A stretch of 64,000 nt of DNA from Sinorhizobium sp. 6-70 (GCF_030124375.1 NZ_JASKLS010000001.1:62001-126000); one strand, 5' to 3'. Counted from the stretch's first letter, positions 43,040-53,396 are shown. Made by a program: numbers and translations. The notes: generated from the letters alone by a model not told the origin.

Positions 43040-44605
43040 ATGTCGAAGCCCATCATGAGAGATACTTCCCCCTTCTACATCACCACCGCGATTTCCTATC
43101 CGAACGGCCGGCCGCATATCGGGCACGCCTATGAGTTGATCGCGACGGATGCGATGGCGCGCTATCAGCGACTGGACGGGCGCGAGGTCTTCTTCCTGAC
43201 CGGAACGGACGAGCACGGCCAGAAGATGCAGCAGACGGCGAAGAAGGAAGGCATTTCCGCCCAGGAGCTCGCCGATCGCAACTCGGCGGAATTCCAGAAG
43301 ATGGCCGTGCTCCTCAACGCCTCCAACGACGATTTCATCCGGACAACGGAGAAACGGCATCATGAGGCCTCGCAGGAAATCTGGACCCGCATGGGAGAGG
43401 CGGGTGATCTCTACAAGGATTCCTATGCCGGCTGGTACTCCGTCCGCGACGAGGCCTATTATCAGGAAAACGAGACGGAGCTTCGCGACGACGGCGTGCG
43501 CTATGGGCCGCAGGGCACTCCGGTCGAGTGGGTGGAGGAGGAGAGCTATTTCTTCCGCCTCTCCGCCTATCAGGAAAAGCTCCTCAAGCACTACGAAGAG
43601 AACCCGGATTTCATCGGACCGGCCGAACGGCGGAACGAGGTCATTTCGTTCGTCAAATCGGGGCTGAAGGATCTCTCGGTTTCGCGCACGACCTTCGATT
43701 GGGGCATCAAGGTGCCGAACGATCCGGCCCACGTCATGTATGTCTGGGTGGACGCGCTGACGAACTACATCACCGCGACGGGCTATCTCACCGATCCGAC
43801 CGGTCCGCGCGCAAAGTTCTGGCCGGCGAACATCCATGTCATCGGCAAGGACATCATCCGCTTCCATGCCGTCTACTGGCCGGCCTTCCTGATGTCCGCC
43901 GGTCTGCCGCTCCCGAAGCGGGTCTTCGCCCACGGCTTCCTACTCAACAAGGGCGAGAAGATGTCGAAATCGCTCGGCAACGTCGTGGATCCGTTCAATC
44001 TGGTCGAACACTTCGGGCTCGACCAGATTCGCTACTTCTTCCTGCGCGAGGTATCTTTCGGCCAGGATGGCAGCTACAGCGAGGAGGGGATCGCGACACG
44101 CATCAACTCCGATCTTGCCAACGGCATAGGCAACCTCGCCAGCCGTTCGCTGTCGATGATCGTGAAGAACTGCGACGGCCAGATCCCAGTCTGCGGGCCG
44201 CTCACCGACGAGGACAAGGGGATGTTGGCGTCGGCCGATGCCCTGCTCGAGACGACGCGTGAGGACATGGGCAAACAGCTCATCCACCGCGCGCTCGCCG
44301 CGATCATCGCTGTCGTTTCCGAAACCGACCGCTATTTCGCCGGTCAGGAGCCCTGGGCCTTGAAGAAGACGGATCCGGAGCGGATGGCGACGGTGCTTTA
44401 CGTCACCGCCGAGGTGGTCCGCCAGATCGCGATCCTGCTGCAGCCGTTCATGCCGGAATCGTCAGGCAAGCTTCTCGATCTCGTGGCCATACCGGCCGAC
44501 AAGCGTGATTTTGCGCATCTTGGTGAGGCCGGGCGTCTCGTCTCCGGAACGCCGCTTGAGGCGCCGAAGCCGGTCTTCCCGCGCTACGTGGCGCCGGAAG
44601 CATAA
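43040..44605 (+). CDS. metG: Methionyl-tRNA synthetase
   Basis: A 521-aa class I synthetase. The HIGH signature is [10 protein letters not shown] near residue 19 and KMSKS is [10 protein letters not shown] near residue 311. It is the short form without the C-terminal dimerisation domain. Start at 43040 (MSKPIMRD) or at the second Met, 43052. Between holB and tatD in the same operon. Confidence 0.97.
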   Translation: MSKPIMRDTSPFYITTAISYPNGRPHIGHAYELIATDAMARYQRLDGREVFFLTGTDEHGQKMQQTAKKEGISAQELADRNSAEFQKMAVLLNASNDDFIRTTEKRHHEASQEIWTRMGEAGDLYKDSYAGWYSVRDEAYYQENETELRDDGVRYGPQGTPVEWVEEESYFFRLSAYQEKLLKHYEENPDFIGPAERRNEVISFVKSGLKDLSVSRTTFDWGIKVPNDPAHVMYVWVDALTNYITATGYLTDPTGPRAKFWPANIHVIGKDIIRFHAVYWPAFLMSAGLPLPKRVFAHGFLLNKGEKMSKSLGNVVDPFNLVEHFGLDQIRYFFLREVSFGQDGSYSEEGIATRINSDLANGIGNLASRSLSMIVKNCDGQIPVCGPLTDEDKGMLASADALLETTREDMGKQLIHRALAAIIAVVSETDRYFAGQEPWALKKTDPERMATVLYVTAEVVRQIAILLQPFMPESSGKLLDLVAIPADKRDFAHLGEAGRLVSGTPLEAPKPVFPRYVAPEA

Positions 44606-44618
44606 GTGAGTACCACGC

Positions 44619-45398
44619 ATGCTGATCGACACCCATTGCCATCTGGACTTCCCGGACTTCGAGGCGGAGCGCGATGCGATCATCGAACGTGCCGCGGCGG
44701 CCGGCGTGGCGCAGATGGTGACGATTTCGACGCGCGTGAAACGGTTCGACACGATCCTTGCGATCGCCGAAGCCTATCCGAATGTGTTCTGTTCCGTCGG
44801 TACCCATCCGCACAACGCGGACGAGGAACTCGACATCACCACGGAAGATCTCGTTCGGCTGTCGTCGCATCCGAAAGTGGTTGCGATCGGCGAGGCGGGG
44901 CTCGATTATTTCTACGACAATGCACCGCGCGACGCGCAGGCTGAAGGGCTGCGCCGCCACATCGCGGCCGCGCGCGAGACCGGGCTGCCGCTCGTCATCC
45001 ATAGCCGGTCGGCGGACGACGACATGGCGGCGATCCTGACCGAGGAAAGCGGGAAGGGGGCCTTCCCTTTCCTGCTTCATTGCTTCTCCTCGGGTCCGGC
45101 CCTCGCGCGTGTGGGCGTCGAGTTCGGCGGCTACGTGTCCTTTTCCGGCATTCTGACGTTCCCGAAGTCCCAGGAGATTAGGGATATCGCGAAGACGATC
45201 CCTCGCGATCGGATGATCGTCGAGACGGATGCACCCTACCTCGCGCCAAAACCGTTCCGCGGCAAGCGCAACGAGCCGGCCTTTGTCGCGCATACCGCTG
45301 AGGTGCTGGCCGAAACGATCGGCGTTTCACCCGAGGAGATTGCCGAGATCACGACGGAGAACGCCTTCCGCATCTTTTCGAAAATGCCGAGGCTCTGA
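44619..45398 (+). CDS. tatD: TatD-family metal-dependent hydrolase
   Basis: A 259-aa TIM-barrel nuclease. Metal ligands are in MLIDTHCHLDF at the start, GEAGLDYFYD near residue 90, LVIHSRSADDD near 126, LLHCFSS near 152 and ETDAPYLAPKPFRGKRNEP near 205. The family has 3'-5' DNase activity. It starts 13 bp after metG and its stop lies 1 bp before the next start. Confidence 0.95.
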   Translation: MLIDTHCHLDFPDFEAERDAIIERAAAAGVAQMVTISTRVKRFDTILAIAEAYPNVFCSVGTHPHNADEELDITTEDLVRLSSHPKVVAIGEAGLDYFYDNAPRDAQAEGLRRHIAAARETGLPLVIHSRSADDDMAAILTEESGKGAFPFLLHCFSSGPALARVGVEFGGYVSFSGILTFPKSQEIRDIAKTIPRDRMIVETDAPYLAPKPFRGKRNEPAFVAHTAEVLAETIGVSPEEIAEITTENAFRIFSKMPRL

Positions 45399-45399
45399 C

Positions 45400-46236
45400 G
45401 TGGCGTTTCGGCGGGTTTTCACCATTCTCGGATGCGGTTCCTCGCCTGGGGTACCGCGTATTACCGGCGATTGGGGCGCCTGCGATCCGTCAAATCCACT
45501 GAACCGCCGCATGCGAGCGGCGCTGCTCGTCGAGCAGTTCGCGCCAGACGGCGGCAAGACGACCGTCGTTATCGACACCGGCCCGGATTTCCGCGCCCAG
45601 ATGGTTGCCGCCGATGTTCGCCACATCGACGCCGTGCTTTACACGCACGCTCACGCCGATCATCTGCACGGAATTGATGATCTACGCGGCTTCGTAATCG
45701 AAAATCGCAGACGCGTGCCGATCTGGGCGGATGCATCCACGATGAGTGCAATCCGCGAAAGATTTCGTTATTGCGTGGAATCGCCGCCAGGAAGCGGCTA
45801 TCCGCCGATCGTCGAGCCGCGTCTTTTCACCGAAGATCTGTCGCCAGTTACCGTTCACGGTGGTGGCGGACCGATTGCGTTCACGCCGTTGATGCAATTT
45901 CACGGCAATACCCATTCGCTCGGTTTTAGAGTTGGTGATTTTGCCTATTGCAGCGACGTCAGCGATTTTCCGCCCGAGACCGTCGGAAAGTTGCTGGATC
46001 TCGATCTGATTGTCCTCGACACGCTGCAATACAAGTTTCATCCGAGCCATTTGTCGCTGGTGCAGGCGCTCGGCTGGATTGCGAGGCTTCGGCCGAAGCG
46101 TGCCGTGCTGACGCACATGCACGTGCCGTTGGACTATGAAACCGTGCAGAACGAGACGCCGGATCACGTCGAGCCGGCTTACGACATGATGCGTCTCGAG
46201 TTCGAGATCGCCATGCCGTCCGCTGAAGAAGCGTAA
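45400..46236 (+). CDS. MBL-fold hydrolase (PhnP-like)
   Basis: A 278-aa metallo-beta-lactamase-fold protein. It begins FTILGCGSSPGVPRITGDWG and has the metal motif YTHAHADHLHGIDDLRGF near residue 80, then FAYCSDVSDFPPETV near 180 and VLTHMHVPLDYE near 235. This pattern is typical of PhnP-like phosphodiesterases; the physiological substrate here is unknown. GTG start, overlapping the end of the tatD operon context by position. It is the last gene of the tmk operon. Confidence 0.86.
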   Translation: MAFRRVFTILGCGSSPGVPRITGDWGACDPSNPLNRRMRAALLVEQFAPDGGKTTVVIDTGPDFRAQMVAADVRHIDAVLYTHAHADHLHGIDDLRGFVIENRRRVPIWADASTMSAIRERFRYCVESPPGSGYPPIVEPRLFTEDLSPVTVHGGGGPIAFTPLMQFHGNTHSLGFRVGDFAYCSDVSDFPPETVGKLLDLDLIVLDTLQYKFHPSHLSLVQALGWIARLRPKRAVLTHMHVPLDYETVQNETPDHVEPAYDMMRLEFEIAMPSAEEA

Positions 46237-46990
46237 CATCTGACGTTAGAATGCGGCTCCAAGCCATTGATTTCGCGCTAATCAGCGAATTGGGAGGCGT
46301 ACTGATAAGTTCCATAATCTATCTTATGCGATAATTGTATGTAGCCGGGTACATTCTATTTCCAAGTGCGACTTGCCTACAAAATGATGGCTTCGCCTTC
46401 GAAAATTTTGGATGTCGCTTTGTCAGTCGCAGCTCACCCTTTCCCATCACCGACGTTTGCATCAACTCGCGGACAGCAAGGTCTCCGTTGATGAGGTCGG
46501 CCGACGGTACGGTAGCCATCGATCTGCAATCCATCGCGTTCGGGTCCTTTAGCCGCTCAAACCTGATCCGGCTGCTGCGGGACGCCGCCGTTGAGATCCA
46601 ACGGCGTTATTGCGTTCCACCAATGGTCGCGGTTGCAGAGCAAACTGGCGATCCGTGTTTCGGCCGCCAACACTCACGCGAGTTGCCCTTGTTAGATGCG
46701 GTCTCGTCTCAATTACCAACACGATACACCCAAGAGCCATGTCGGCTTAATCTTGTCGACGATGATCACCGGTCGGATCTGGTTGCACGACCTATATTCG
46801 TGCGCAATCGCGGTATCACGAAGTTATGATATCTGCGGACCTAGGTTAGAAATGTATAACATCTTATTGAAATAAAATGAATATTCACATATTAGAAGAA
46901 AGAGATTTAATAATGTCGTGGCGGCGGGGCACTTACCGGCGTCCGCGTCGGGCCTATCCTTGGTGACAAAGAAGCGGATGGAGGCCTGCG
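46237..46990. other. Long low-GC intergenic region
   Basis: A 754-bp stretch with lower GC than its neighbours. It holds a 165-codon open frame on the plus strand (46335-46829) and shorter ones opposite, none with a ribosome site or recognised motif. The last 130 bp are strongly AT-rich and probably hold the promoter of the DUF4864 gene. A decayed gene or foreign remnant is possible. Confidence 0.4.
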
Positions 46991-47410
46991 ATGGTCAGAA
47001 TCGTTTTCGTTGCGCTTTGTCTGACGCTTTCGCTTGCAGCGGGTGCCGCTCTCGGTGATGAACCTGTCGATACGGCGCAATCCGTTATCCGCGCTCAGAT
47101 CAAGGCTTTCCTGGAGGACGATGCGGACACGGCCTATTCCTTCGCCTCGCCGGCTATCAGGACAAAATTCCCGGACAAGATCATCTTTTTCGACATGGTC
47201 AAGCGCAGCTATCAGCACCTTTACCGCCCCGGCAACTTCGCCTTCGGCCGATCGAAGATAGTCGGCGAAGAGGTTTTTCAGGAGGTCCTGATTTCGGGAT
47301 CGGACGGCAAGGACTGGACGGCGATCTACGATCTCGTTCACCAGCCGGATGGCAGTTACAAGATCAATGGCGTGATGATGCTGCAGACCGCGTCGGGCCC
47401 TCAGCTCTGA
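46991..47410 (+). CDS. DUF4864 exported protein
   Basis: A 139-aa protein with a signal peptide (MVRIVFVALCLTLSLAAGAA) and a DUF4864 body: SVIRAQIKAFLEDDADTAYS, FASPAIRTKFPDKIIFFDMV, YDLVHQPDGSYKINGVMML. The fold is NTF2-like by family description. Function unknown. A single gene, convergent with tgt. Confidence 0.82.
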   Translation: MVRIVFVALCLTLSLAAGAALGDEPVDTAQSVIRAQIKAFLEDDADTAYSFASPAIRTKFPDKIIFFDMVKRSYQHLYRPGNFAFGRSKIVGEEVFQEVLISGSDGKDWTAIYDLVHQPDGSYKINGVMMLQTASGPQL

Positions 47411-47425
47411 GCGGCCGGAAAGAGA

Positions 47426-48556
47426 TCAGACGGGCGGCAAGTCACCGCGTTTCCAGTTTTCCTGGGTTTCCGCCATGAAATCGGCGTAACGCCCCTCCTC
47501 GATCGCCTTGCGGATGCCTGCCATCAGCTCCTGGTAATAGGCCAGGTTATTCCAACTGAGCAGCATGCCACCGAGCGATTCATTCGAGCGGATCAGATGA
47601 TGCAAGTAGGCGCGCGAATAGTCGCGCGTTGCCGGACAGGTCGATTGCTCGTCGAGCGGCCGCGTATCTTCGGCGTGGCGAGCGTTTCGAAGATTGATGC
47701 GGCCGTAGCGCGTAAAGGCCAGGCCATGGCGGCCGGAACGGGTCGGCATGACGCAATCGAACATGTCGATGCCATGGGCGACGGATTTCAGGATGTCATC
47801 CGGCGTGCCGACGCCCATCAGGTAGCGCGGCTTTTCGGCCGGCAGTGCCGGGCATGTGACGTCGAGCATGTCGAGCATCACTTCTTGCGGTTCACCCACG
47901 GCCAGGCCGCCGACGGCGTAGCCCTTGAGCTCAAGATCCCTTAGCGCAAGGGCCGAGCGCTCGCGCAGTTTCGGGATGTCCCCGCCCTGCACGATACCGA
48001 ACATGGCCTTGCCCGGCTGGTCCCCGAACGCCACCTTGCAGCGTTCCGCCCAGCGCAGCGACATTTCCATCGCCCGCTCGATTTCGTTGGGTTCGGCAGG
48101 CAGCGCAACGCACTCGTCGAGCTGCATCTGGATATCGCTGTCCAGCAGCCCCTGGATCTCGATCGAACGTTCCGGCGACATGTGATAGAGCGCGCCGTCC
48201 ACATGGCTCTTGAAGGTCACGCCCTGCTCGTTGAGCTTGCGCAGGCTGGAGAGTGACATAACCTGGAAGCCGCCGCTGTCCGTCAATATCGGCCGTTCCC
48301 AGCGAATGAAGTTGTGCAGTCCGCCGAGCCGCGCAACACGTTCAGCGCCGGGACGCAGCATCAAGTGATAGGTGTTGCCGAGGATGATGTCGGCGCCGAG
48401 TTCGCGCACCTGGTCGAGATACATGGCCTTGACCGTACCGACAGTCCCGACGGGCATGAATGCAGGCGTGCGAATGGTGCCGCGCGGCATCGAAACCTCG
48501 CCGCGGCGCGCCTTGCCGTCGGTTGCAAGCAGCTTGAATTGGAACGTCTCGGTCAT
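47426..48556 (-). CDS. tgt: tRNA-guanine transglycosylase (Tgt)
   Basis: A 376-aa enzyme that exchanges guanine 34 for preQ1 in GUN-anticodon tRNAs. It has the active-site [20 protein letters not shown] near residue 93, the nucleophile Asp in [10 protein letters not shown] and [15 protein letters not shown] near 265. The zinc-binding region reads [20 protein letters not shown] near residue 305: only one of the three usual cysteines (CxCxxC) is present, although the following YSRAYLHHL is conserved. It follows queA without a gap. Confidence 0.93.
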   Translation of the reverse strand: MTETFQFKLLATDGKARRGEVSMPRGTIRTPAFMPVGTVGTVKAMYLDQVRELGADIILGNTYHLMLRPGAERVARLGGLHNFIRWERPILTDSGGFQVMSLSSLRKLNEQGVTFKSHVDGALYHMSPERSIEIQGLLDSDIQMQLDECVALPAEPNEIERAMEMSLRWAERCKVAFGDQPGKAMFGIVQGGDIPKLRERSALALRDLELKGYAVGGLAVGEPQEVMLDMLDVTCPALPAEKPRYLMGVGTPDDILKSVAHGIDMFDCVMPTRSGRHGLAFTRYGRINLRNARHAEDTRPLDEQSTCPATRDYSRAYLHHLIRSNESLGGMLLSWNNLAYYQELMAGIRKAIEEGRYADFMAETQENWKRGDLPPV

Positions 48557-49639
48557 CTAGTCTTTCCGGAAAAGCAGGCTTGAATCGCCATAGGAATAGA
48601 AGCGGTAGCCGGCGGCGATCGCGTGCGCATAGGCGGCGCGCATCGTGTCGAGCCCGGCGAAGGCCGAAACAAGCATGAAGAGCGTCGATTTCGGCAGATG
48701 GAAATTGGTCATCAGCATATCGACCGCACGGAAGCGATAGCCGGGCGTGATGAAGATGCCGGTCGCCCCCGACCAGGGCCGGATTTCACCTTCTTTCGCT
48801 GCCGCGCTTTCGATCAGTCGGAGCGACGTCGTGCCGACGCAGACGATGCGCCCGCCCCTCGCCCGCACTGCATTCAGGCTGTTTGCGGTCGCCGCGCTCA
48901 CATGGCCGATTTCCTCGTGCATCACGTGATCTTCGGTGTCATCCGTCTTGACCGGCAGAAAGGTCCCCGCACCCACGTGCAGGGTTACGAAATGGTGCTC
49001 GATGCCGATCTCGTCGAGCCTTGCGAAAAGGCGTTCGGTGAAATGCAGTCCCGCGGTCGGTGCCGCGACTGCCCCCTCTTCCCGCGCATAGACGGTCTGA
49101 TAATCGGTTCGGTCCCGCGCGTCGTCCGGACGTTTGGATGCGATATAGGGAGGCAGCGGGATATGGCCCACGGCCATGATCGCTTCGTCGAGTGCCGGTC
49201 CGGAAAGGTCGAAGCGAAGCGTAACCTCGCCGGCGTCGGCCTTTTCCTCGACCGTGGCGTCGAGGGTGCCGAGCAGGCAGCTGTTTCCGCCGTGGCCGAA
49301 TGAGATCCGGTCACCGGGCTTCAGCCGGCGCGCCGGTCGCGCGAAAGCCTTCCAGCGGTCCGGGCCGACGCGCATATGCAGCGTCAGCGAGACCTGTGTA
49401 ACAACCTCTTCGCTGCGCCTGCGAAGGCCTTCGAGCTGCGCCGGTATCACCTTGGTGTCGTTGAAGACCAGTGCGTCCCCGGGCTGCAGGAAGGACGGCA
49501 GGTCGAGAACGCCGTGATCGCTGAGGACCGGCTCGCCGTCCGGCCGCACGACAAGCATGCGGGCGCTGTCGCGCGGATTTGCGGGCCGCAGCGCAATGGA
49601 AGTTTCCGGCAGGTCGAAGTCGAACAGGTCTACGCGCAT
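48557..49639 (-). CDS. queA: tRNA preQ1 ribosyltransferase-isomerase (QueA)
   Basis: A 360-aa enzyme converting preQ1-tRNA to epoxyqueuosine-tRNA using S-adenosylmethionine. It begins [20 protein letters not shown] and has [15 protein letters not shown], the [17 protein letters not shown] motif near residue 191, [12 protein letters not shown] near 218 and [20 protein letters not shown] near 305. Length is typical. tgt starts at the next base after its stop, so both queuosine steps are cotranscribed. Confidence 0.96.
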   Translation of the reverse strand: MRVDLFDFDLPETSIALRPANPRDSARMLVVRPDGEPVLSDHGVLDLPSFLQPGDALVFNDTKVIPAQLEGLRRRSEEVVTQVSLTLHMRVGPDRWKAFARPARRLKPGDRISFGHGGNSCLLGTLDATVEEKADAGEVTLRFDLSGPALDEAIMAVGHIPLPPYIASKRPDDARDRTDYQTVYAREEGAVAAPTAGLHFTERLFARLDEIGIEHHFVTLHVGAGTFLPVKTDDTEDHVMHEEIGHVSAATANSLNAVRARGGRIVCVGTTSLRLIESAAAKEGEIRPWSGATGIFITPGYRFRAVDMLMTNFHLPKSTLFMLVSAFAGLDTMRAAYAHAIAAGYRFYSYGDSSLLFRKD

Positions 49640-49651
49640 CGATGGTGTCAG

Positions 49652-49698
49652 ACAAAAGCAAACCCGCCCCGGCGTCTTTTGACGCGACAGGGGCGGGT
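49652..49698 (-). terminator. Terminator between ppiB and queA
   Basis: On the minus strand ACCCGCCCC and GGGGCGGGT pair around a GC-rich inner stem and are followed by TTGCTTTTGT. It lies 18 bp after the ppiB stop and separates the coaD-ppiA-ppiB transcript from queA-tgt. Confidence 0.78.
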
Positions 49699-49715
49699 CA
49701 GTGCATTAGCGCAAA

Positions 49716-50225
49716 TCAGGCGTCGGCGGCAACCCGCATCGACACGATCGTGTCGGGATCACGCACCGGTTCGCCGCGCTTGATCTTGTCGATGTTCTCC
49801 ATGCCTTCGATCACCTGGCCCCAGATCGAGTACTGCTTGTTGAGCCAGGGTGCATCGGTGAAGCAGATGAAGAACTGGGAATTGGCCGAGTTCGGCATCT
49901 GGCTGCGGGCCATCGAGCACGTGCCACGCACGTGGCTCTTATCGGAAAACTCGGCCTTCAGGTCGGGCTTGGAGGAGCCACCCATGCCTGCGCGGCCTGG
50001 ATTGAATTGTTCGCTGCCGGTGTTTCCGTACTGCACGTCGCCGGTCTGCGCCATGAAGTCCTCGATCACGCGATGAAACACGACTCCATCATAGGCACCC
50101 TCGCGCGTCAGTTCCTTGATGCGAGCGACATGACCCGGAGCGACGTCCGGCAGAAGCTCGATCACGACCTTGCCCTTCGTGGTCTCCATGATAATCGTGT
50201 TTTCCGGATCCTTGATCTCGGCCAT
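49716..50225 (-). CDS. ppiB: Cyclophilin-type peptidyl-prolyl isomerase, cytoplasmic
   Basis: A 169-aa cyclophilin without signal peptide: VVFHRVIEDFMAQTGDVQYG near residue 49 with the catalytic Arg and Phe-x-x-Gln, GTCSMARSQMPNSANSQFFI near 101 and WGQVIEGMENIDKI. It is 23 bp downstream of the exported paralogue ppiA, a tandem duplication with one cytoplasmic and one periplasmic product. Confidence 0.95.
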   Translation of the reverse strand: MAEIKDPENTIIMETTKGKVVIELLPDVAPGHVARIKELTREGAYDGVVFHRVIEDFMAQTGDVQYGNTGSEQFNPGRAGMGGSSKPDLKAEFSDKSHVRGTCSMARSQMPNSANSQFFICFTDAPWLNKQYSIWGQVIEGMENIDKIKRGEPVRDPDTIVSMRVAADA

Positions 50226-50248
50226 GGTTCTTCTCCTTCTGTTTGACT

Positions 50249-50821
50249 TTACTTGCCGACCTTGACGCTGATCATGCGGTCTGGATCGGCGACGGCGCCG
50301 TTGTTGGCGTCATCCCCGAGCTTGATCTTGTCGACATTCTCCATGCCTTCGACAACCTTGCCGACGACCGTATATTGGCCGTTGAGGAAGTCACCCGGCG
50401 CGAACATGATAAAGAACTGCGAGTTGGCGCTGTTCGGATCCTGCGAGCGCGCCATGCCGACTGTGCCACGCTCGAAGGGAACGTCGGAGAATTCCGCCGG
50501 CAGGTCGGGCTTGGAGGAACCGCCCGTTCCAGCGAGTTCGGCCTGATAACCGTCCTTCATGTCTCCATATTGCACGTCGCCGGTCTGGGCCATGAAGCCC
50601 TTGATCACGCGATGAAAGGCAACGTTGTCGTATTCGCCTGCAGCAGCGAGATCCTTGATCTGCTGAACGTGCTTCGGCGCGATGTCCGGGCGCAGCTCGA
50701 CAACGACCGGGCCATCCTTCAGCTGAATCGTGATCACATTGTCGCTCGACTGCGCGAAAGCCGTCCCTGTCAGGGTGGCGAGCGCCAAGGCCCCTGCGAA
50801 AGCGAATTGGAGGATTTTCAT
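50249..50821 (-). CDS. ppiA: Cyclophilin-type peptidyl-prolyl isomerase, periplasmic
   Basis: A 190-aa cyclophilin with a signal peptide (MKILQFAFAGALALATLTGT, cleavage after AFAQ). The catalytic region VAFHRVIKGFMAQTGDVQYG is near residue 74 and GTVGMARSQDPNSANSQFFI near 126. It helps fold periplasmic proteins. coaD lies 35 bp upstream and ppiB 23 bp downstream. Confidence 0.95.
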   Translation of the reverse strand: MKILQFAFAGALALATLTGTAFAQSSDNVITIQLKDGPVVVELRPDIAPKHVQQIKDLAAAGEYDNVAFHRVIKGFMAQTGDVQYGDMKDGYQAELAGTGGSSKPDLPAEFSDVPFERGTVGMARSQDPNSANSQFFIMFAPGDFLNGQYTVVGKVVEGMENVDKIKLGDDANNGAVADPDRMISVKVGK

Positions 50822-50856
50822 GGTTTCTCCCTGAGTGGTGTGAGCTGTCCGCGCGT

Positions 50857-51351
50857 TCAGGGCTTACGTTTCGCCTGCAGCGCCTGATGGACCGCACGGG
50901 GCACGAACGCGCTTACGTCGCCGCCCATCGCCGCGATCTGGCGGACCAATGTGGCCGTAATGGGCCGCGATGCGGTACCCGCCGGTAAAAACAGTGTCTG
51001 GATGTCCGGAGCCATCTGCCGGTTCATGCCCGCCATCTGCATCTCGTAATCAAGGTCCGTGCCGTCGCGCAAGCCCCGCACGAGCAAGGTCGCGCCGTGA
51101 CGGCGGGCCGCGTCGACCACAAGATTATCGAATGAGACGACGGCGATATCGCCTGCCCTTTCAGGCAGAAATTCGCTCAGCGAGCGGCGGATGAGGTCGG
51201 CGCGCTCTTCGAAGGAAAAGAGCGGCGTCTTTCCCGGATGAATACCGATCGCCACGATGACCTTCTCCGCGACGTTCAGTGCTTGCACAAGCACATCGAG
51301 ATGCCCGTTCGTCATCGGATCGAAGGAGCCGGGATAGAAAGCCGTGGTCAT
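50857..51351 (-). CDS. coaD: Phosphopantetheine adenylyltransferase
   Basis: A 164-aa enzyme of CoA synthesis joining 4'-phosphopantetheine and ATP. Nucleotidyl-transferase motif [20 protein letters not shown] is at residues 4-23, [20 protein letters not shown] near 92, and [20 protein letters not shown] near 128. The ATG at 51351 is preferred over an 18-codon upstream extension outside the family pattern. First gene of the coaD-ppiA-ppiB group. Confidence 0.96.
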   Translation of the reverse strand: MTTAFYPGSFDPMTNGHLDVLVQALNVAEKVIVAIGIHPGKTPLFSFEERADLIRRSLSEFLPERAGDIAVVSFDNLVVDAARRHGATLLVRGLRDGTDLDYEMQMAGMNRQMAPDIQTLFLPAGTASRPITATLVRQIAAMGGDVSAFVPRAVHQALQAKRKP

Positions 51352-51578
51352 CGCACCTGTTTCCGTTTGGTGAAGCCTTTTGTCACGGACGGCGGCCGAC
51401 CGCAAGGGCAGCGCGAGCCGCGTCTCGCCTGTTCCCTCGGAAACAGCACGCGGGAAAGAATGAATGCTAGATGAATGCAGTGTTCAAGATGGTTTCACAC
51501 CAGAAGTTGTACCGTGAGGCAGAATGAACGGAACTTTTTTGGAGACATGCCGTTTTAGGAACTGAGAGGATTACGGCG

Positions 51579-51695
51579 ATGGCACTTGCTCTGTTTTCGA
51601 TGACCATGTTTTTCACGATGTCCGTTGCCGCAATCCATGCGCTTCGCAACGAGGCACGTGTTCGCAACGAGCAAGACCGCTGGTTCAATCTGTGA
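51579..51695 (+). CDS. Small membrane protein, 38 aa
   Basis: MALALFSMTMFFTMSVAAIH is one predicted transmembrane segment, followed by a charged tail (ALRNEARVRNEQDRWFNL). A GAGAGGA site lies 9 bp upstream and an intrinsic terminator 76 bp downstream at 51771, so it has the layout of a real monocistronic gene. No family is recognised. Confidence 0.6.
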   Translation: MALALFSMTMFFTMSVAAIHALRNEARVRNEQDRWFNL

Positions 51696-51770
51696 ATGCC
51701 TCCAGGAACTTCTTGCCAGAAGTTTCGAAATAAGCGGCCTCATACCTTCCCCTGCTGAGGTCGCTCTTGT

Positions 51771-51809
51771 AAGCCGGACGGCCTCCCCTGCCCGTCCGGC
51801 TTTTCTTTT
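51771..51809 (+). terminator. Intrinsic terminator
   Basis: AGCCGGACGG and CCGTCCGGCT pair perfectly around a ten-base loop and are followed by TTTCTTTTC. It ends the small-protein transcript and faces the MATE gene. Confidence 0.85.
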
Positions 51810-51870
51810 CATCCCGTAAGCACGGTGCAAGCCGCGCCGGCTGGTTTAAGGTTTCCTACGAGGCCTTGGT

Positions 51871-53268
51871 TCAAAAGGCCTTTGCTTGGATCGAGCGAAG
51901 CAGACGGAAGAAACGCCAGTTGAGCGACAGGGCCGCCGCGGCCAGTCCGAGCACAAAGCCGAACCAGACGCCGACGCCGCCGAAGTTCAGCGGAAAGGCG
52001 AATGCCCAGGCGCAGAAGAAGCCGATCGGCCAATAGGAGATCATCGCCAGGATCATCGGTACCGTCGTGTCCTTGAGGCCGCGCAGCATGCCGGCGGCGA
52101 TGGCCTGGAGACCATCGACTAGCTGGAAAGCGCCGGCGATGACGATCAACGGACCGGCAAAGGCGAGCACTTCCGCGGCATCGGGCCGGCTCGTATCAAG
52201 ATAAAGGGCTGCAAGCTGGCGGGGGAAAAGCGCGAAGATCGTGCTGCCGACGGCGGCAAAGAGACAGCCGAGAACGAGCACGGCGATGGCGGCCCGCCTG
52301 ACGCCCAATATGTCGCCGCTTCCGTACGCAAGACCGACACGCACTGTTCCAGCCTGCGCGAGACCGAGCGGGATCATGAAGGCGATCGAGGCGAATTGAA
52401 GCGCGATTCCGTGCGCCGCCAGTTCCATCGTGCCGATATTGCCCATGAGCAATGACGCGGCCGTAAACAGGCTGACTTCGGCGAGGATCGTCATGGAGAT
52501 CGGAAGGCCGAGGTGGATGACCTCGCGGAACGCCGGCCAGTCCGGCCGCCAGAAGCGCACGAAGAGTTCGTACTGGTTCAGTTCCGGCCGGCTGCCGACA
52601 TAGGCGATCGTGAGGGCCGCCCCGAGCACGGCGACACCGAGGGCCGCGAGCGCTGCGCCGAATATGCCGAGCGCGGGAAAGCCGAAATGCCCGTAGATCA
52701 GCACGTAGCACAGCAGCGCATTGAGAACGAGCGTCGCAAGTGTCACGTAGAGAATGATGCCTGCCCGCTCCAATCCGCTCAGGAAAGCCCTCAGCACCAT
52801 GAAGGTGAGGCTCGGAAATATCGCCCATTGCGCGATATGCAGGTACCCCCCGGCGAGCTTCGCGACCTCGGGCTTTTGGCCAGCAAAGAGAAGAATAGAC
52901 TCTGCCATCCAAAGGACCGGTGCCGTGAGTGCGCCGTAGAGCAGAACCACCCATATACCCATTCTCACCGCACGGCGGACGGAAACCTTGTCGCCGCGGC
53001 CCTGCGCCTGCGCGGCCATCGGTACCACTGCATTGGCGAATCCGCTGCCGAAAATGAAGACGGTGAAGAACGTCTGCGTCGCAAGGATGATCGCCGCAAG
53101 TTCGGTAGCCCCCAGCTTGCCGACCATCAGCACGTCGGTGGTGTTGATGGCCAGCTGCGCAAGCTGCGCACCGATGAAGGGCACGCCGAGATAGAAGCTT
53201 GCACGATAGTGGTTGCTCCACGAATTGTCGTTCTGCAGCCGCACTCGGCTCGTGTTCGTAGTCAGCAT
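51871..53268 (-). CDS. MATE-family multidrug efflux transporter
   Basis: A 465-aa inner-membrane protein with about 12 helices in two related halves. It begins ASFYLGVPFIGAQLAQLAIN, with TTDVLMVGKLGATELAAI near residue 43 and the second-half counterpart GLPISMTILAEVSLFTAASL near 255. MATE proteins exchange Na+ or H+ for drugs and cationic metabolites. It is alone; an inverted repeat lies 24 bp upstream of the start. Confidence 0.93.
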   Translation of the reverse strand: MLTTNTSRVRLQNDNSWSNHYRASFYLGVPFIGAQLAQLAINTTDVLMVGKLGATELAAIILATQTFFTVFIFGSGFANAVVPMAAQAQGRGDKVSVRRAVRMGIWVVLLYGALTAPVLWMAESILLFAGQKPEVAKLAGGYLHIAQWAIFPSLTFMVLRAFLSGLERAGIILYVTLATLVLNALLCYVLIYGHFGFPALGIFGAALAALGVAVLGAALTIAYVGSRPELNQYELFVRFWRPDWPAFREVIHLGLPISMTILAEVSLFTAASLLMGNIGTMELAAHGIALQFASIAFMIPLGLAQAGTVRVGLAYGSGDILGVRRAAIAVLVLGCLFAAVGSTIFALFPRQLAALYLDTSRPDAAEVLAFAGPLIVIAGAFQLVDGLQAIAAGMLRGLKDTTVPMILAMISYWPIGFFCAWAFAFPLNFGGVGVWFGFVLGLAAAALSLNWRFFRLLRSIQAKAF

Positions 53269-53291
53269 GGGAAACCTGGCTCCAGACCACG

Positions 53292-53396
53292 TTCATGACC
53301 TTGGACGCCTCCAAAGTCATGAATGTCATCGATTTCAAAAAGTTAGAGCGGGATGCGGGCGGACAAACGCTCACACTTTTTTCTTATCCCGTTCTG
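53292..53396. repeat. Two adjacent intergenic hairpins
   Basis: Bases 53292-53323 form TTCATGACCTTGGA-CGCC-TCCAAAGTCATGAA (13 of 14 pairs). Bases 53343-53396 form AGAGCGGGAT...ATCCCGTTCT and carry GCGGACAAACGCTCACACTT, related to the tail of the type B repeats. They occupy the gap between the MATE start and the end of the MFS remnant. Confidence 0.6.
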
